Assembly: GCA_031411235.1 (NCBI GenBank)
Contig: JANOAR010000151.1
Location: 1-64,000, forward strand
Direction of reading: 5' to 3'
DNA: 64,000 nt
From: JANOAR01 sp031411235
GTDB taxonomy: Bacteria > Verrucomicrobiota > Verrucomicrobiia > Verrucomicrobiales > Verrucomicrobiaceae
The translations under genes and the position numbers were made by a program. Below, piece after piece: positions 54,762 through 63,525 of the stretch (position 1 is its first letter; every line of letters begins with the position of its first letter). The notes beneath the pieces are model-generated. The model was given only the letters and a program-made list of their open reading frames with translations, was not told where the DNA came from and did no database searches.

Positions 54762-55808
54762 TTATACGGCCTTGATCGCCCAGCGCAACTTCGCTGGCGA
54801 GGCGCGTGGGTTTTGGCGAATTTCTTCCGGCGATGGGCGAATGACTTCGTCATTGGCAGCGCTAAACACACCGCTGCGCAGCCCATCGCGGAACAGATGT
54901 TTCACGCGCCTGTCTTCACCCGAATGAAAGGTTAAAATAGCCACACGACCACCAGGGCGAAGGCAGTCGGGGAGCTGGCGCAAAAAGGTATCGAGCGCGG
55001 TGAACTCGTCATTCACCGCAATGCGCAGCGCCTGGAAGACGCGCCTCACCGTGAGTTCGCGTGGGTCATGATCGAGATGTTTGGGCAGCGCTCGGCGCAC
55101 CGCCTCAGCAAGCGAGAGTGTGGTGGCGTGGTCAGTGCCAGCGAGGCTCGCCGCGAGCGGGGCCGCATACGGTTCATCGGCATTCTCTTCGAGTAGGGTG
55201 GCGAGTTTTGTCACCGAGAGCTTCTGCAAATAATCGCGGGCCGACAGGCCTCGCTGTGGGTTCATCCGCATGTCGAGCGGGCCGTTGTGTTTGAAGCTAA
55301 AGCCGCGTGCAGGGTTATCGAACTGCATGGAGGAGCAGCCGAGATCCGCGAGAATGGCATCGGCACCGTCGCCCCAATCCACGGCTTCCAGCGCACGGCG
55401 AAGGCCCGCGAAATTGATCCGCTGCACCATGAGCGCCGACTCCTCGCAACCGCTGGTGGTGCGCAGCCGTGCCTCGGTGCGCATGATTTCGAGCGGGTCT
55501 TGGTCAAGGCCAAGCAGGGTGCCTCCCGGCTGCACCGCTCGGAGTAATTCGGCAGCATGGCCGCCGAAGCCAAGCGTGGCATCCACCACACGCTCGCCGG
55601 GTTGCACGGCGAGCACATGCATGATCTCGGGCAAGAGGATCGGCACATGCTGGCCCGCAGGCGTCTTGCCCGAGGCTCGCACTTTGGCGATGGTTTCCGC
55701 GTGCTGCGCGGGATCGAGTTCCTTGTACTTGTCCTCGAAGCGACGCGGGTTTTTACCCGAGTAGCGCGGCCTGCGATGATGCGGTGGGGGGGCTTCAGAG
55801 TCGTTCAC
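54762..55808 (-). CDS. rsmH: 16S rRNA (cytosine-1402-N4) methyltransferase
   Basis: A 348-residue SAM-dependent methyltransferase. HVPILLPEIMHVLAVQPGERVVDATLGFGGHAAELLRA is the SAM-binding N-terminus; DAILADLGCSSMQFDNPARGFSFKHNGPLDMRM is the family signature, and AILTFHSGEDRRVKHLFR is near the end. The N-terminal 50 residues are a basic extension. It usually heads the dcw (cell-wall/division) cluster, but here a MazG-like gene overlaps its start by ATGA and an esterase follows it. Normal catalytic function is expected. Confidence 0.96.
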   Translation of the reverse strand: MNDSEAPPPHHRRPRYSGKNPRRFEDKYKELDPAQHAETIAKVRASGKTPAGQHVPILLPEIMHVLAVQPGERVVDATLGFGGHAAELLRAVQPGGTLLGLDQDPLEIMRTEARLRTTSGCEESALMVQRINFAGLRRALEAVDWGDGADAILADLGCSSMQFDNPARGFSFKHNGPLDMRMNPQRGLSARDYLQKLSVTKLATLLEENADEPYAAPLAASLAGTDHATTLSLAEAVRRALPKHLDHDPRELTVRRVFQALRIAVNDEFTALDTFLRQLPDCLRPGGRVAILTFHSGEDRRVKHLFRDGLRSGVFSAANDEVIRPSPEEIRQNPRASPAKLRWAIKAV

Positions 55809-56158
55809 AGCTCGTTGTATTTGGCATTGGAACCCCGCGCCTTGGCCACAGGGTAGCGTGTCTCATTGCGCTCCACTTTATCCAGCATGGCCTGGCCGAG
55901 ATCGACGCCCAGGTTGTGCGCGAGTTCAAAGAGCAGGATGCCCACATCGGCCATCTCATCGCGGATTTCGGGCAGCTTGTCCTTCGTGCGCTGCTCGATT
56001 TGCTGCGGCTGCTGCCAGACGAAATGCTGGAGCAACTCGCCCGCCTCAGCCGTGATGGCGACAGCGAGTTCCTTGGGATTGTGGAACTGCATCCAGTCCC
56101 GCGCATCGCGAAAGGCGCAGATGCGGGTGGTGATTTCTTCAATAGTCATGCCCGCCAC
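55805..56158 (-). CDS. MazG-like nucleotide pyrophosphohydrolase
   Basis: A 117-residue all-alpha NTP pyrophosphohydrolase. The metal-binding motif is intact: ITAEAGELLQHF and EIRDEMADVGILLFELAH (EAGEL..., ExxDEMAD). It cleaves nucleoside triphosphates, as in cleansing of non-canonical nucleotides. The stop overlaps the rsmH start by ATGA, so the two are co-translated. A 120-bp divergent gap separates it from folK. Confidence 0.88.
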   Translation of the reverse strand: MAGMTIEEITTRICAFRDARDWMQFHNPKELAVAITAEAGELLQHFVWQQPQQIEQRTKDKLPEIRDEMADVGILLFELAHNLGVDLGQAMLDKVERNETRYPVAKARGSNAKYNEL

Positions 56159-56278
56159 GATGCGTGGTGTCGCCGCGAGGGCAACGCATTCCCATGAAGC
56201 TCATGCGAATAGGCAAAACCGAGCGCATAGGCGCAAGAATGCGCGTGCCATGGTGTGTCTTTTATCTTCTATTCCCGA

Positions 56279-56785
56279 ATGCCCTTCCTCCTCGCCCTAG
56301 GCTCCAACATCGGCGACCGCCTCGCCCACTTTCGCCAAGGCATCGCCAAGCTAATCCAGCGCGATCCTAGCGCCCACGTCATCTCAACTGCGCCCATCTA
56401 CGAGACCGCGCCGGTGGACTGTCCGCCGGACTCGCAGAGCTTTTACAACACCGTCATCGAGCTGGAGAGCGACCTCGACCCGCACGCCCTCTACCTCGTG
56501 CTGCGCAGCATCGAGCAGCAGCTCGGCAGGCCCGATGAACGCCAGCGCAACGCCCCGCGCCCGCTGGATCTCGACATCCTCACCGCTGGCAATGCCATCA
56601 TCCACGACGACCTCCTTACCCTCCCTCATCCCCGCCTGCACCAGCGCCGCTTCGTTCTCGCCCCACTCGCAGAGTTGCATCCCAGGCTCATCGTGCCAGG
56701 GCAGACCCGCACCATTTCAGAGATGCTCGCTGCACTTCCCGATGAGCCCAGCAGCGTGCGCCTTGTCAGGCGTGAGTGGCTGTAA
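56279..56785 (+). CDS. folK: 2-amino-4-hydroxy-6-hydroxymethyldihydropteridine pyrophosphokinase
   Basis: A 168-residue HPPK of normal length, in the folate pathway. Blocks: LALGSNIGDRLAHFRQG, ISTAPIYETAPVD, FYNTVIELESDLDP, RNAPRPLDLDILTAGNAI and LPHPRLHQRRFVLAPLAELHP, including the catalytic Asp pair of the RPLDLDIL motif. The ATG at 56279 gives the usual N-terminus; a GTG at 56255 would add eight codons without family match. It stands alone; folP and folB are not nearby. Confidence 0.95.
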   Translation: MPFLLALGSNIGDRLAHFRQGIAKLIQRDPSAHVISTAPIYETAPVDCPPDSQSFYNTVIELESDLDPHALYLVLRSIEQQLGRPDERQRNAPRPLDLDILTAGNAIIHDDLLTLPHPRLHQRRFVLAPLAELHPRLIVPGQTRTISEMLAALPDEPSSVRLVRREWL

Positions 56786-56839
56786 AATGACGCACAGGGC
56801 ACATTGACTGCTAAGTTCTGCCTCTCTGCTGGATCACCC

Positions 56840-57376
56840 ATGATGCACCTCGATCCACAGGCCCACCTTTTCCACGTCCAGAGCTTGTACGTGCAGCATC
56901 TGCCAGCGTTGCGCGGGTTTGTGCTATCACTGGTAACGGATTTCACGCTGGTGGATGACGTGGTGCAGGAGACCTTTATCGTCGTGACAAAGAAAGCGGA
57001 CGAGTTTCAATCGGGCTCGAACTTTCGCGCGTGGGCGTGGACGATCGCGCGGTTCAAGGTGCTGCAAGCCCTGGAGCGTGCGCGGAAGATCAATGACCGG
57101 CTGTCATTGGAGGCCATCGAGGCGCTCTGTGCGCATGAAGAGGCGGAGAGCGACTGGGGCACGGAGCAGCAGCTCGGGCATCTGGCGGGTTGTGTGGAAG
57201 CCCTCGCACCCAGGGCTCGCCAAGCGGTGACGCTGCGCTACGAGCAGGCGCACAAGCCACCGGAGATCGCCAAGATCATGGGCTGGAGCGTCGATGCCGT
57301 GAATGTAGCCCTGTCCCGCGCACGGAAAGTGCTGCGCAAATGCGTGGAACAACGAATCTCACTGCAAGGAGCCTGA
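56840..57376 (+). CDS. ECF-type RNA polymerase sigma factor
   Basis: A 178-residue sigma-70 family protein of the Rhodopirellula/Verrucomicrobium ECF type. Region 2: LRGFVLSLVTDFTLVDDVVQETFIVVTKKADEF and NFRAWAWTIARFKVLQALE; region 4: LAPRARQAVTLRYEQAHKPPEIAKIMGWSVDAVNVALSRARKVLRK. The start is one of two adjacent ATGs at 56840/56843. Three bases separate it from the FecR gene, so the pair is an operon and the partner is its presumed regulator. Confidence 0.92.
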   Translation: MMHLDPQAHLFHVQSLYVQHLPALRGFVLSLVTDFTLVDDVVQETFIVVTKKADEFQSGSNFRAWAWTIARFKVLQALERARKINDRLSLEAIEALCAHEEAESDWGTEQQLGHLAGCVEALAPRARQAVTLRYEQAHKPPEIAKIMGWSVDAVNVALSRARKVLRKCVEQRISLQGA

Positions 57377-57379
57377 GCC

Positions 57380-59056
57380 ATGGACAGCGAACATTTTCAA
57401 ACCCTGATCCACAAGCATCTCGACGATGTGATGTCGGCAGAAGAACGCGCTGAGTTCGAGCAGATGCTGCTCACGTCGCCCCAGGCACGCACCGAGTTCT
57501 GGAAAGTCGCCAAGCAGCACGCCGCGCTGCGCACCTGGGGCGAGAGTAGGAACGGGCAGCAACGTGGCACAGCCAGCCAGCGTCACCAGAGCAGGCCAAC
57601 ACGCGTGATGTGGGCACTGACGGGTGTTGCAGCGCTGGCGGCGGTACTTGTTTTGAGCCTCATCAGCGGTTGGGGGGACAAGCCCGCAACCGTGAGCCCA
57701 AGCGAGCTAAGCCAGGAGGACACGTCGGAAGAATATCAACCCGAGAACATGCCAGCAGAGCCGCCATCACGCTCAGTCGCGGTCATGCGAGCCACGCCTG
57801 ATGTGAAGTGGAATGCAGGCAGCACCGCACTCGCCGTGGGCGATAGCTTGCAACCCGGCTGGCTGCACCTGCAAAGCGGGGTCGTGCAGTTGGAGTTTGC
57901 GCTCGGTGCGCGGGTGGTGCTGGAGGGGCCAGCCGAGTTTCAGCTTGTGTCATCGGGCGAGGCCTTTCTCAAGTCCGGCAAGTTGCGGGCCTTCGTGCCG
58001 GAGCCTGCGCAGGGTTTCCGCATCAACTCGCCCGACTGTCTCGTGGTCGATTACGGCACGGAGTTCGGCTTCAGCGTCGGCGGCACTGGTGCCAGCGAGG
58101 TGCATGTGTTTAAAGGCAAAGTCGAGGTGCAGCCCGATCATGACATGAGCCGCAAGCAGATGCTCACCGGCGATCAAGCCGTTAAAATGGCCACGGGTGG
58201 GCAGCTCGTGGCGATGTCGGCGAATTCCGCTTCCTTCATCAATGAAGATGAGCTGGGCCGCAGACGGCATGAAAACTCCCGCACCGCGATGGAACGCTGG
58301 CGCACCGGCAGCGACTGGCTGCGGCAGCATCGCGACACCGCGCTCTACTACGATTTCCAAAAGACCCACGAATGGTCGCGCACCCTGGTGAATCAGGCCG
58401 TGCATGGCCTGCCCGAAGCCGAGGCAACCGTCGTCGGCTGTGACTGGGTGAACGGGCGCTGGCCGGACAAAGGGGCGCTGGAATTCAAGCGCCCTGGGGA
58501 TCGTCTGCGAGTGTCGCTGCCCGGCAAGCTGATGGACTTCAGCCTCATCGCCTGGGTGCGAGTGGACAGCCTGCCATGGCTGCAAAACTCCCTCATCATG
58601 GGCGATAGCTTCCAGCCAGGTGAGACGCACTGGTTCCTCAGCCGCGAGGGCAACATCGGCTTTGGCGTGCGCAATGTGCGCAACCAATGGACTAGCTACA
58701 AATCCCCGCCCATCATCACGCCAGAGACGCGCGGCTCGTGGGTCATGCTAGTCACAGTCTATCGTGGCTATGAGGTGAATGGCACCGTGAACATCACCCA
58801 CTACGTCAACGGCCATACCATCGGCAGCATCATCCAGACTGGACCCCACACGCTGCCAGACCTTGGCACCTTCGAGATCGGCAACTGGGCCGTGAAGCCC
58901 GACGAGCCTATCTGGGTACAGCGCGGCTACAAATCCCGCAACCCCGCCGACCATGTGCGCTGCCTCAAAGGCCGCATCGACGAATTCGCCGTCATGCGCG
59001 GACTACTGAGCGATGCCGATGTCGCAAGGCTCTGGGAAAGTGGCCGCACCGAGTAG
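57380..59056 (+). CDS. FecR-domain transmembrane regulator with LamG domain
   Basis: A 558-residue protein. The cytoplasmic N-terminus (about 1-70) looks like the anti-sigma interacting part; one transmembrane helix is at about 76-95 (VMWALTGVAALAAVLVLSLIS). A periplasmic FecR domain follows (LQSGVVQLEFALGARVVLEGPAEF, KSGKLRAFVPEPAQGFRI, DYGTEFGFSV), then a LamG-like domain (about 350-555; FSLIAWVRVDSLPW, LKGRIDEFAVMRGLLSDADV). It likely senses a surface ligand and controls the sigma factor next door. The stop is TAG at 59056. Confidence 0.88.
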   Translation: MDSEHFQTLIHKHLDDVMSAEERAEFEQMLLTSPQARTEFWKVAKQHAALRTWGESRNGQQRGTASQRHQSRPTRVMWALTGVAALAAVLVLSLISGWGDKPATVSPSELSQEDTSEEYQPENMPAEPPSRSVAVMRATPDVKWNAGSTALAVGDSLQPGWLHLQSGVVQLEFALGARVVLEGPAEFQLVSSGEAFLKSGKLRAFVPEPAQGFRINSPDCLVVDYGTEFGFSVGGTGASEVHVFKGKVEVQPDHDMSRKQMLTGDQAVKMATGGQLVAMSANSASFINEDELGRRRHENSRTAMERWRTGSDWLRQHRDTALYYDFQKTHEWSRTLVNQAVHGLPEAEATVVGCDWVNGRWPDKGALEFKRPGDRLRVSLPGKLMDFSLIAWVRVDSLPWLQNSLIMGDSFQPGETHWFLSREGNIGFGVRNVRNQWTSYKSPPIITPETRGSWVMLVTVYRGYEVNGTVNITHYVNGHTIGSIIQTGPHTLPDLGTFEIGNWAVKPDEPIWVQRGYKSRNPADHVRCLKGRIDEFAVMRGLLSDADVARLWESGRTE

Positions 59057-59340
59057 GGCTACTGAATCCGCCCCTCGTGCATAACCCGCACACGGCCCAT
59101 GTTGCGCTCTTTTAACCCGAACGCCGCGATTCAGCGGTGGCTAGCTTTGCCAAGGCTTGAGTCTCAGGCAGTTTGGCGATGGCGGGACTGTATTGAAGAA
59201 TACTGAGCCCGCCGTCGCCGAACCGCATCAGGCCGGGCGTTGGTGAAGATAGCCGCCGATCAATCGCGGTGTTCGGGTTTAAACCAACGGTGGTGAACCC
59301 CTGGCAGCAGTCGGCCAACTCGGCGCTCCGAGTGCCTCAG
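59057..59340. other. noncoding gap before the repeat array
   Basis: This stretch contains no gene I can support. Short Pro/Arg-rich frames in it are not credible. It ends where the 21-bp array begins. Confidence 0.5.
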
Positions 59341-59350
59341 GCCCATGCGG

Positions 59351-59640
59351 CCTTGCCTCACAGACACCCCGCCTTAGCCCAGTCCCGCCACACCTTGGCT
59401 GCGCAGCGTCAGGCCTTAACCAAGGCGAGATGCCCCTTGGACAAAGGGCACGCGACATTAGCCAAGCAACCTTCCGCCTTAACCAAGGCATCCCATACCT
59501 TAGCCCAGCCGCTCCAAGCCTTGGCTCATGTGCATCAAGCCTTGGCTCAGGAGCCCCGCTCCTTGACTCAGGAACGCCATTCCTTGACTCAGGAAACTCA
59601 ATCCTGAGTCAAGGAAACGTCTTCCTGACCCAAGAAACAC
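59351..59640 (+). repeat. 21-bp-periodic repeat array with palindromic turn
   Basis: At least twelve degenerate units of consensus CCTTGGCTCAGG (variants CCTTAACCAAGG, CCTTGACTCAGG) recur every 21 bp from 59351 to 59594. A perfect 13-bp inverted pair CCTTGACTCAGGA (59582-59594) and TCCTGAGTCAAGG (59602-59614) ends the series, after which inverted units follow at the same spacing to about 59640. A frame on the + strand (59269-59607, starting GTG) places leucine at residues 29, 36, 43 and every seventh to 106, but other frames are open too, so coding is uncertain. Confidence 0.8.
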
Positions 59641-59825
59641 ACGCCTTGGCCTCTGCCTTCCTCTCCGCCAGTCACGCTCCGCGCCTAGTGCCATAAGCCT
59701 TGGGCTTCATTGGGCGGTCAATCCACTGGGTGGCAGCGGAGCGATGTTAGGGGGCTCTTCGGCAGTTCAGCCACAGACAAGTCACGGGCGGGCGGTGCAT
59801 TCCGTGAGGCAACGTGAAATATACC

Positions 59826-59855
59826 TTGCTGTAATTATGGTTATTATGGTATTAT
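59826..59855 (+). promoter_or_regulatory. candidate promoter before the FN3 pseudogene
   Basis: TTGCTG (59826-59831) and TATTAT (59850-59855) are separated by 18 bp within an AT-rich island, unlike the GC-rich surroundings. It could drive the frame from 59922 or the FN3-type gene. Between 59641 and 59825 nothing is recognised. Confidence 0.35.
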
Positions 59856-60170
59856 ATCAATAATCATTCACGGATCTCCAGGAGCACTCCACCTCCTTCA
59901 CCGCCAGCCCTCCCCTTCGCCATGAATCCTTCCTCATCCGATGCCGCCGCCACGTTCTCCCAGACTCGTGCCTCACGGCGGCAGCAGCGTCCGCTGCCCC
60001 ACACCATCGCCGGCCACACCGACCGCCCCGATGCCTCGCCGAGGCAGGCGAATCCAGGCACACACCCTGGGTACACCACCAGCGGCAGCACCCAAGAGTC
60101 GGTCAGACACCTCGACTCGGAACATCGCCGGGCAACCGAGAACCCGCCTCTAGCTGTTCCTGTCCCCGGC

Positions 60171-60801
60171 TTGGCCAAGGTGAAACTCGATCTCCAAGCC
60201 CGCTCGGATGCCGAGTTGGTGACGTTTGGCGAGAGCCATGTCGCGGCGATGACCGACAAACCCGTGGTTCGAGGACCCGATGCCCTCGACGGCATCGTTT
60301 GACAGAGATCTGGCCGACTTTGAAAATTCGGTGATCGAGTTGGACAATCTGCGGCTGCTCGTGAAGAGCCTTACGGAACAAAAGAACCGCAAGCGCCAAG
60401 TCCTTGAGTCACAGCTCACCATGCGCGGCGACTACGTGCAATTGACCAGCAAGGGCAATGTCGAAGTGATCGCCAGCGCCGGCCTCTCCGCACGCCGTCC
60501 CCGCACCCGCCCCGGCGTGCTGCCCGCCCCCCTGGGCCTGCGCCTGGAGGTGACGCAGGTCTCCGGCGAAGTATTAGCCCGCTGGCTCACCGTGACTGGT
60601 GCACGTATCTACCTCCTGGAGTGCGCCCAGATCATCGACGGCGAGCCCCTGGCCTGGGCGCAGATCCACATCGGCGGCAAGCTGATGTTCCTAGCCCAGC
60701 AGCTCACCCCCGGCCAACACTACGCCTTCCGCCTCACCGCCCTCGGCGGTGCCACAGGCAGCAGCCCATGCAGCCCCGTGGTGGAGCGGATGGTGGCGTG
60801 A
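60171..60801 (+). pseudogene. verrucomicrobial FN3-type protein, frameshifted
   Basis: The family reads LAKVKLDLQARSDAELVTFGESHVAAMTD at its start, which is encoded from a TTG at 60171 in the frame that begins at 59922 (MNPSSSDAAA...). That frame ends at 60302 just as the second frame (SFDRDLADFENSVIELDNLRLLVKSLTEQ, then an FN3-like domain LRLEVTQVSGEVLARWLTVTGARIYLLEC and LTPGQHYAFRLTALGG) takes over. One extra base around 60281-60284 explains the break, and the whole measures about 210 codons as in intact relatives. The 83 codons before 60171 are low-complexity and probably not part of the protein. Function of the family unknown. Confidence 0.7.
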
Positions 60802-60954
60802 GGGGGCTGTGCGCACTCCAAGGTGCTGCGTACCTTATCAGCAGCACAGGCAGGGGCGGGATGAGCACTGGCCAGGCGGTTCCCCAGATAGCCCGTCACC
60901 TGCTCGGCCCCATTGCGCTGCCCACCGGCCAGGCACGGAGGGCAGCAGCCGTGA

Positions 60955-63381
60955 TCATGAGGGAGCAAGCGCGCGTTCGCACTCCGCGAGGATGGCCTGG
61001 GCCCCGGCGAGGTGGGGCGAGCCGAGGCGGGTATAGATGTCCAACGCGCGGCGAGCGTGGGGCAGCGCCTCGGTGGTCTTTCCCTGCCGCACGAGGGCTT
61101 GGGCGAGGCGGTGGTTATCGGCGGCGATCAATTCCTGGCGGTGGATGGCTTCGGACAAGGGCAGGGCCTCGTGCGCCAGGATCTCGGCGGCCGGCCAGTC
61201 GTTCCTAGACAGGGCCAACGCAGCCAGGTTGCCAGTGGAGGTGGCTAGGCCTGAGGAATAACCTACGGTGCGCGCCACGCGCAGCGCCTCGCGATAGTGC
61301 CCCTCCGCAGCAGCTAGATCGCCAGAGCGATGTTCGGCAGCGGCGAGGGCGTTCAGGGCGATGGCCACGTCCGCGCTCTCGGCGGCTAGGCTGCGGCGCA
61401 GGTCGAGCGACTCGCGGTAGGCGGTGATGGCGGCAGGGTAGTCCTTCTTCAATAAACTGCCATGGCCGCGCAAGCCGATGGCGACGGCGCGTTCGCGGGC
61501 ACCGGCCTTCGCCCGATCCCAGTGCGCGGTGGCGCGGTCAGCGCAGATGAGCAAGGCGTCGGCCTGCGTGCGCAGATGGTGAATCGCGCCAACATGAAAG
61601 GCGCGCCATCCGGCCTTGTCGAAATCGGAGGAGGCCACGGCCCTGGCTTCGGCTTTCTCGCTGAGGGCGAGCCATTCATCCCAGCGGCCCTGGAAAGGGA
61701 GGAAGATTTGGAGCGCATCGCACACGATCTGAAGGCGCGTATTGTCGCCAGCAAGGAAGAGCGATAAGGCGGGGGCGATACCTGGCCAGGCGGCTTCGAG
61801 GGCGGGGAAGCGGTCGTGGTTTTTGCCGCCGTTTTCCATGATGAGCACATAGGCGCGCTCCGCGAGCGCTTCACCGCTTTGCTGCACCACTTCAGGCCGG
61901 ACGTGGCGGATGAATTCGGCGACGGTGGGGACGAGGGCGTGGTTTTCGTCGTTCTCGTCTGGGACCACGAGGCTGTGGTTGATGAGGGTGTTGAGCGCGG
62001 TCTGGGTGGCCTCGAGATCGAGCTGGCTGATCTCCGCGATGGCGGCGGTGGGAATGGGTTCGGTGGGATAGGAGAGGGTGGCGAGGACGCGGATGTCTGC
62101 GGGGCTCAGCAGGGGGAGCAGGTGGCCGAAGATGAAGCGCAGGGGGTTGTCGTCGCGCTTGGCCAGGACGATGAGTTTCAGCGCATGAGTGATATTCCGG
62201 CAACTGCCGTGGCCGAGCTGGCTGACGACCCAGCGGAGCATGAGGGGATTGCCGCCGGTGCTGTCGTAGAGGTTGTGTCGTGAGCTGCCCTTGGCCGCAG
62301 CAAGCACTGGACTGGCCTTGGCGAGATCCTCCAGCCAGAGGCGTGCCGCGGTCTTGTCAATTCTATTGAGCATGAGGCAGTGGCGGTGATGACCATAGAG
62401 CAGGCGGGTAGTGAGGATGGCTTTGCAACTGCGCGGCAGGCGATCGAGGAAGGCGAGCAGATGATGCTGCTCGTCACGGGTGAAGGTTTCGAGGTTGTCG
62501 AGGATGAGCAGGACGCGGCGTGAGGAGAGGGCCTCACACAGCAAGCGGGGGCGCTGGTCTTCTGGGGCCTTGGCGATGTCTGGCAGGTCGAGCAGGCGGG
62601 CGATCTCATCGAGCATGGGCAGCCAGCCGGTGAGGGAGAAGCCGCCGAGGGGATGCAGACCATCGGGACCGAGATCCTGCGACTTGGCGGAGACGAAGAG
62701 GTGCTGCTGAAAGCGGCCCTGCGGCACCTGGTGCGCGGCCTGCAGGGCGAGCGTGGTCTTGCCCATGCCGCCCGCGCCTTCGATGGCGAAGCCCCAGGTG
62801 TCGGTGTCAGGGGCGAGGGCTTGGTGGATGAGTTTCAGTTCGACGGCGCGGCCAAAGAAGCGATCTAGGCGCGGGAAGGAGCCGAGCTGGGTGGCCAGGA
62901 CGCTGGGATCGATAGGCGGTGCAGTGAGGGGAGCGGTGCCGCCGAGCCAGTTGACGATGCGGGCGAAGTCGCGCTGGGCATGGAAGTGGTGGTAGCGTTT
63001 GAGCTTGCCGGGGACGTGCTTGGAGTCGGCGTCATCGAAGAGCACGACGCGGATGTGTTCAATGATACCGCCGGCTTCGTAGATGCGGTGGCGGAGGTCG
63101 TCGGCCTCGCAGGCGGCTCCGAGACCGGTGCCGGGCGGTTGGTTTTTCTCAAAGCACTGAAACCAGGCTGCCGTGCCGATGATGACGACGAACTCGGTCT
63201 GGAGAGCGCGATCACTGCTCCATTTGTCCCAGCCGTCGTCGGGACCGCGCGGTTGGGTGTCGAGGAAAAACTGGTCGAAGATGACGGTGAGTCCCGCAGA
63301 GCGAAGTTGTTCGGCGAAGAGGCGCACACGCTGACGCTCAGCGTCATGGATCTGTCGGTAGCTGATGAAGACTTCAGGCAT
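60955..63381 (-). CDS. SEFIR-STAND NTPase-TPR protein, candidate defence sensor
   Basis: An 808-residue protein with a three-part build. Residues 1-130 are a SEFIR/TIR-like effector domain (VFISYR at the N-terminus, WDKWSSDRALQTEFVVIIGT, GLGAACEADDL with Glu92). Residues about 170-550 are an NB-ARC/NACHT-type STAND NTPase: Walker A GAGGMGKTT (202-210), Walker B RRVLLILDN (288-296), TTR sensor (324-326). From about 560 to the end are TPR repeats (YPAAITAYRESLDLRRSLA, LAAAEGHYREALRVARTVG, TEALPHARRALDIYTRLG). The layout matches sensor-oligomerising antiviral proteins; the TPRs would recognise an invader and the SEFIR would act on NAD or signal. Confidence 0.85.
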   Translation of the reverse strand: MPEVFISYRQIHDAERQRVRLFAEQLRSAGLTVIFDQFFLDTQPRGPDDGWDKWSSDRALQTEFVVIIGTAAWFQCFEKNQPPGTGLGAACEADDLRHRIYEAGGIIEHIRVVLFDDADSKHVPGKLKRYHHFHAQRDFARIVNWLGGTAPLTAPPIDPSVLATQLGSFPRLDRFFGRAVELKLIHQALAPDTDTWGFAIEGAGGMGKTTLALQAAHQVPQGRFQQHLFVSAKSQDLGPDGLHPLGGFSLTGWLPMLDEIARLLDLPDIAKAPEDQRPRLLCEALSSRRVLLILDNLETFTRDEQHHLLAFLDRLPRSCKAILTTRLLYGHHRHCLMLNRIDKTAARLWLEDLAKASPVLAAAKGSSRHNLYDSTGGNPLMLRWVVSQLGHGSCRNITHALKLIVLAKRDDNPLRFIFGHLLPLLSPADIRVLATLSYPTEPIPTAAIAEISQLDLEATQTALNTLINHSLVVPDENDENHALVPTVAEFIRHVRPEVVQQSGEALAERAYVLIMENGGKNHDRFPALEAAWPGIAPALSLFLAGDNTRLQIVCDALQIFLPFQGRWDEWLALSEKAEARAVASSDFDKAGWRAFHVGAIHHLRTQADALLICADRATAHWDRAKAGARERAVAIGLRGHGSLLKKDYPAAITAYRESLDLRRSLAAESADVAIALNALAAAEHRSGDLAAAEGHYREALRVARTVGYSSGLATSTGNLAALALSRNDWPAAEILAHEALPLSEAIHRQELIAADNHRLAQALVRQGKTTEALPHARRALDIYTRLGSPHLAGAQAILAECERALAPS

Positions 63382-63525
63382 GGAGAGGATTCAAGAGGGT
63401 CTGCGGACGATGCGGTTTCCGAGGAAGATGCCGCACGGGCTCATACCGCCCATCAGGCCTGAGATAGGGCGGGTTGACCAGAGGAATATGCGGAAGCGGC
63501 GCGGGCGGTGGGTTGGCCAGAGCTG

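Noticed and set aside
59351..59640. CRISPR array
   Set aside because: Units are contiguous and degenerate with no unique spacers, and no cas genes are present.
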